Below are positions 5,511 through 6,133 of a stretch of DNA of 6,133 nucleotides, one piece after another. Position 1 is the first letter of the stretch. Each line of letters opens with the position of its first letter. The notes under the pieces are model-generated. The model was not told where the DNA came from, made no database searches, and worked only from the letters and a program-made list of their open reading frames with translations. A program made the translations under genes and the position numbers. The stretch is from Betaproteobacteria bacterium. GTDB lineage: Bacteria > Pseudomonadota > Gammaproteobacteria > Burkholderiales > Rhodocyclaceae. The stretch lies in assembly GCA_028065725.1 (NCBI GenBank), contig JAPTVL010000249.1:1-6133 (forward strand), read 5' to 3'.

Positions 5511-6133
5511 TTACTTTTGGGCGGCAACGGCTGTCGGCTCGATTTTTCCTGGCAGGATCGGCAGGTAACGCACCAGCACGATGTAGCCCAGTACCTCAAG
5601 GGCGATTATGCCGATAGAAACCATGATTTCCGGCACCGACGGGAAGTAGTGCCAACCCGGCCCGGTTTCATACCCGACCAGGAAGGAATTGATGCGCAGC
5701 AGAAAGCCCGCCAGCATCAGGCACACAGCCGCCGCGAACAGCTTGGCCGGATTCCGGCGCGCGGCGGGCTGGGCCAGAATCGCCAGCGGCGCGATAAACA
5801 GCGCCATCTCGATCCAGAACATGATGGCCTCGATGCTCGCCTCGAACATGCTGCCGAGCGCGCCGCGCACCACCAGATCAGCCAGCCGCACTACGAGGTA
5901 AACCGCCAGCACCCAGATCATCAGGTGCGACAGCTTGCCCAGCAGGTGCAACTCCAGTGGACGCTTGAAGCCGGACGAAGACAGGCAGGCCTCGAAGATG
6001 ACGATAGCAAAGCCGATCAGTACCGCCGTCATCAGATAAAGCAACGGCAGCAGGATGGTCTGCCACAAGGGGTGAACCTGGTAGCCGAACACCACCAGCA
6101 GCGAACCCAGCGAGGCCTGGTGCATGGATGGCA
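5511..6133 (-). CDS. hybB: HybB, NrfD-family membrane subunit of hydrogenase (C-terminal part, cut by window edge)
   Basis: HybB is the integral membrane protein that links the periplasmic hydrogenase-2 module to the quinone pool and takes part in proton-coupled electron transfer. About 206 codons are visible, reading in frame across the right edge (…PSMHQASLG). The first internal Met at 6125 is not the true start: SxHQASLG is an internal motif of E. coli HybB, which has close to 390 residues. Numbering from that Met, five hydrophobic segments stand out at about 22-46, 66-88, 100-118, 128-150 and 166-188. LELHLLGKLSHL (57-68) and LLRINSFLVGYETGPGWHYFP (142-162, written here as a family-like loop) resemble NrfD/PsrC proteins. 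The C-terminus is short and polar (ILPGKIEPTAVAAQK). hybA and hybO are expected upstream outside the window. Confidence 0.93.
   Translation of the reverse strand, partial: PSMHQASLGSLLVVFGYQVHPLWQTILLPLLYLMTAVLIGFAIVIFEACLSSSGFKRPLELHLLGKLSHLMIWVLAVYLVVRLADLVVRGALGSMFEASIEAIMFWIEMALFIAPLAILAQPAARRNPAKLFAAAVCLMLAGFLLRINSFLVGYETGPGWHYFPSVPEIMVSIGIIALEVLGYIVLVRYLPILPGKIEPTAVAAQK

Noticed and set aside
3832..5568. A 578-codon open frame on the plus strand
   Set aside because: It is antisense to hybC, which shows unambiguous hydrogenase motifs throughout. High G+C content keeps the opposite strand open. The translation shows no recognisable domain.

Overview
The window carries part of a [NiFe]-hydrogenase structural and maturation cluster. 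Every gene lies on the minus strand, so transcription runs from right (6133) to left (1). High G+C content, heavy GCG/CGC codon use and the mix of Hyb-type and Hup-type genes suggest a proteobacterium, most likely a betaproteobacterium. That placement is inference, because no taxonomic marker is present.

In the order of transcription:
- the C-terminal half of a HybB/NrfD-type membrane subunit (5511-6133, cut by the window edge);
- the complete catalytic large subunit HybC (3784-5487), which looks like the E. coli hydrogenase-2 / group 1c type;
- a 91-bp gap almost filled by a hairpin repeat;
- the maturation protease HybD (3201-3692);
- a HypC/HybG/HupF-family chaperone (2965-3198);
- a 247-bp gap with a large palindromic element (2780-2946) and an intrinsic terminator (2751-2777);
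- the overlapping genes hybE (2151-2717), hupK (971-2167) and hypA (637-978);
- a 249-bp gap with a second large palindromic element (471-635) and a heptamer microsatellite (401-472);
- the N-terminal part of hypB (1-387, cut by the edge).

The products fit one pathway. HypA and HypB deliver nickel. The HypC-family protein and HupK probably handle the Fe(CN)2CO precursor. HybE acts as a chaperone for assembly or Tat export. HybD clips the HybC C-terminus once nickel is in place. HybB anchors the finished periplasmic enzyme and passes electrons to quinone. The small subunit (hybO), the ferredoxin-like subunit (hybA) and hypDEF are not in the window and are expected outside it.

The coding content is conventional. 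The most unusual material is between the genes. Two palindromes of nearly equal length (165 and 167 bp) share their outer ends and their exact central hairpin but have unrelated middle arms. The third gap repeat matches the middle-arm type of one of them. In the coding part, two points stand out: the HypC-family protein has Gln where canonical HypC has a conserved His, and HupK is a degenerate large-subunit relative that keeps only some of the active-site cysteines.
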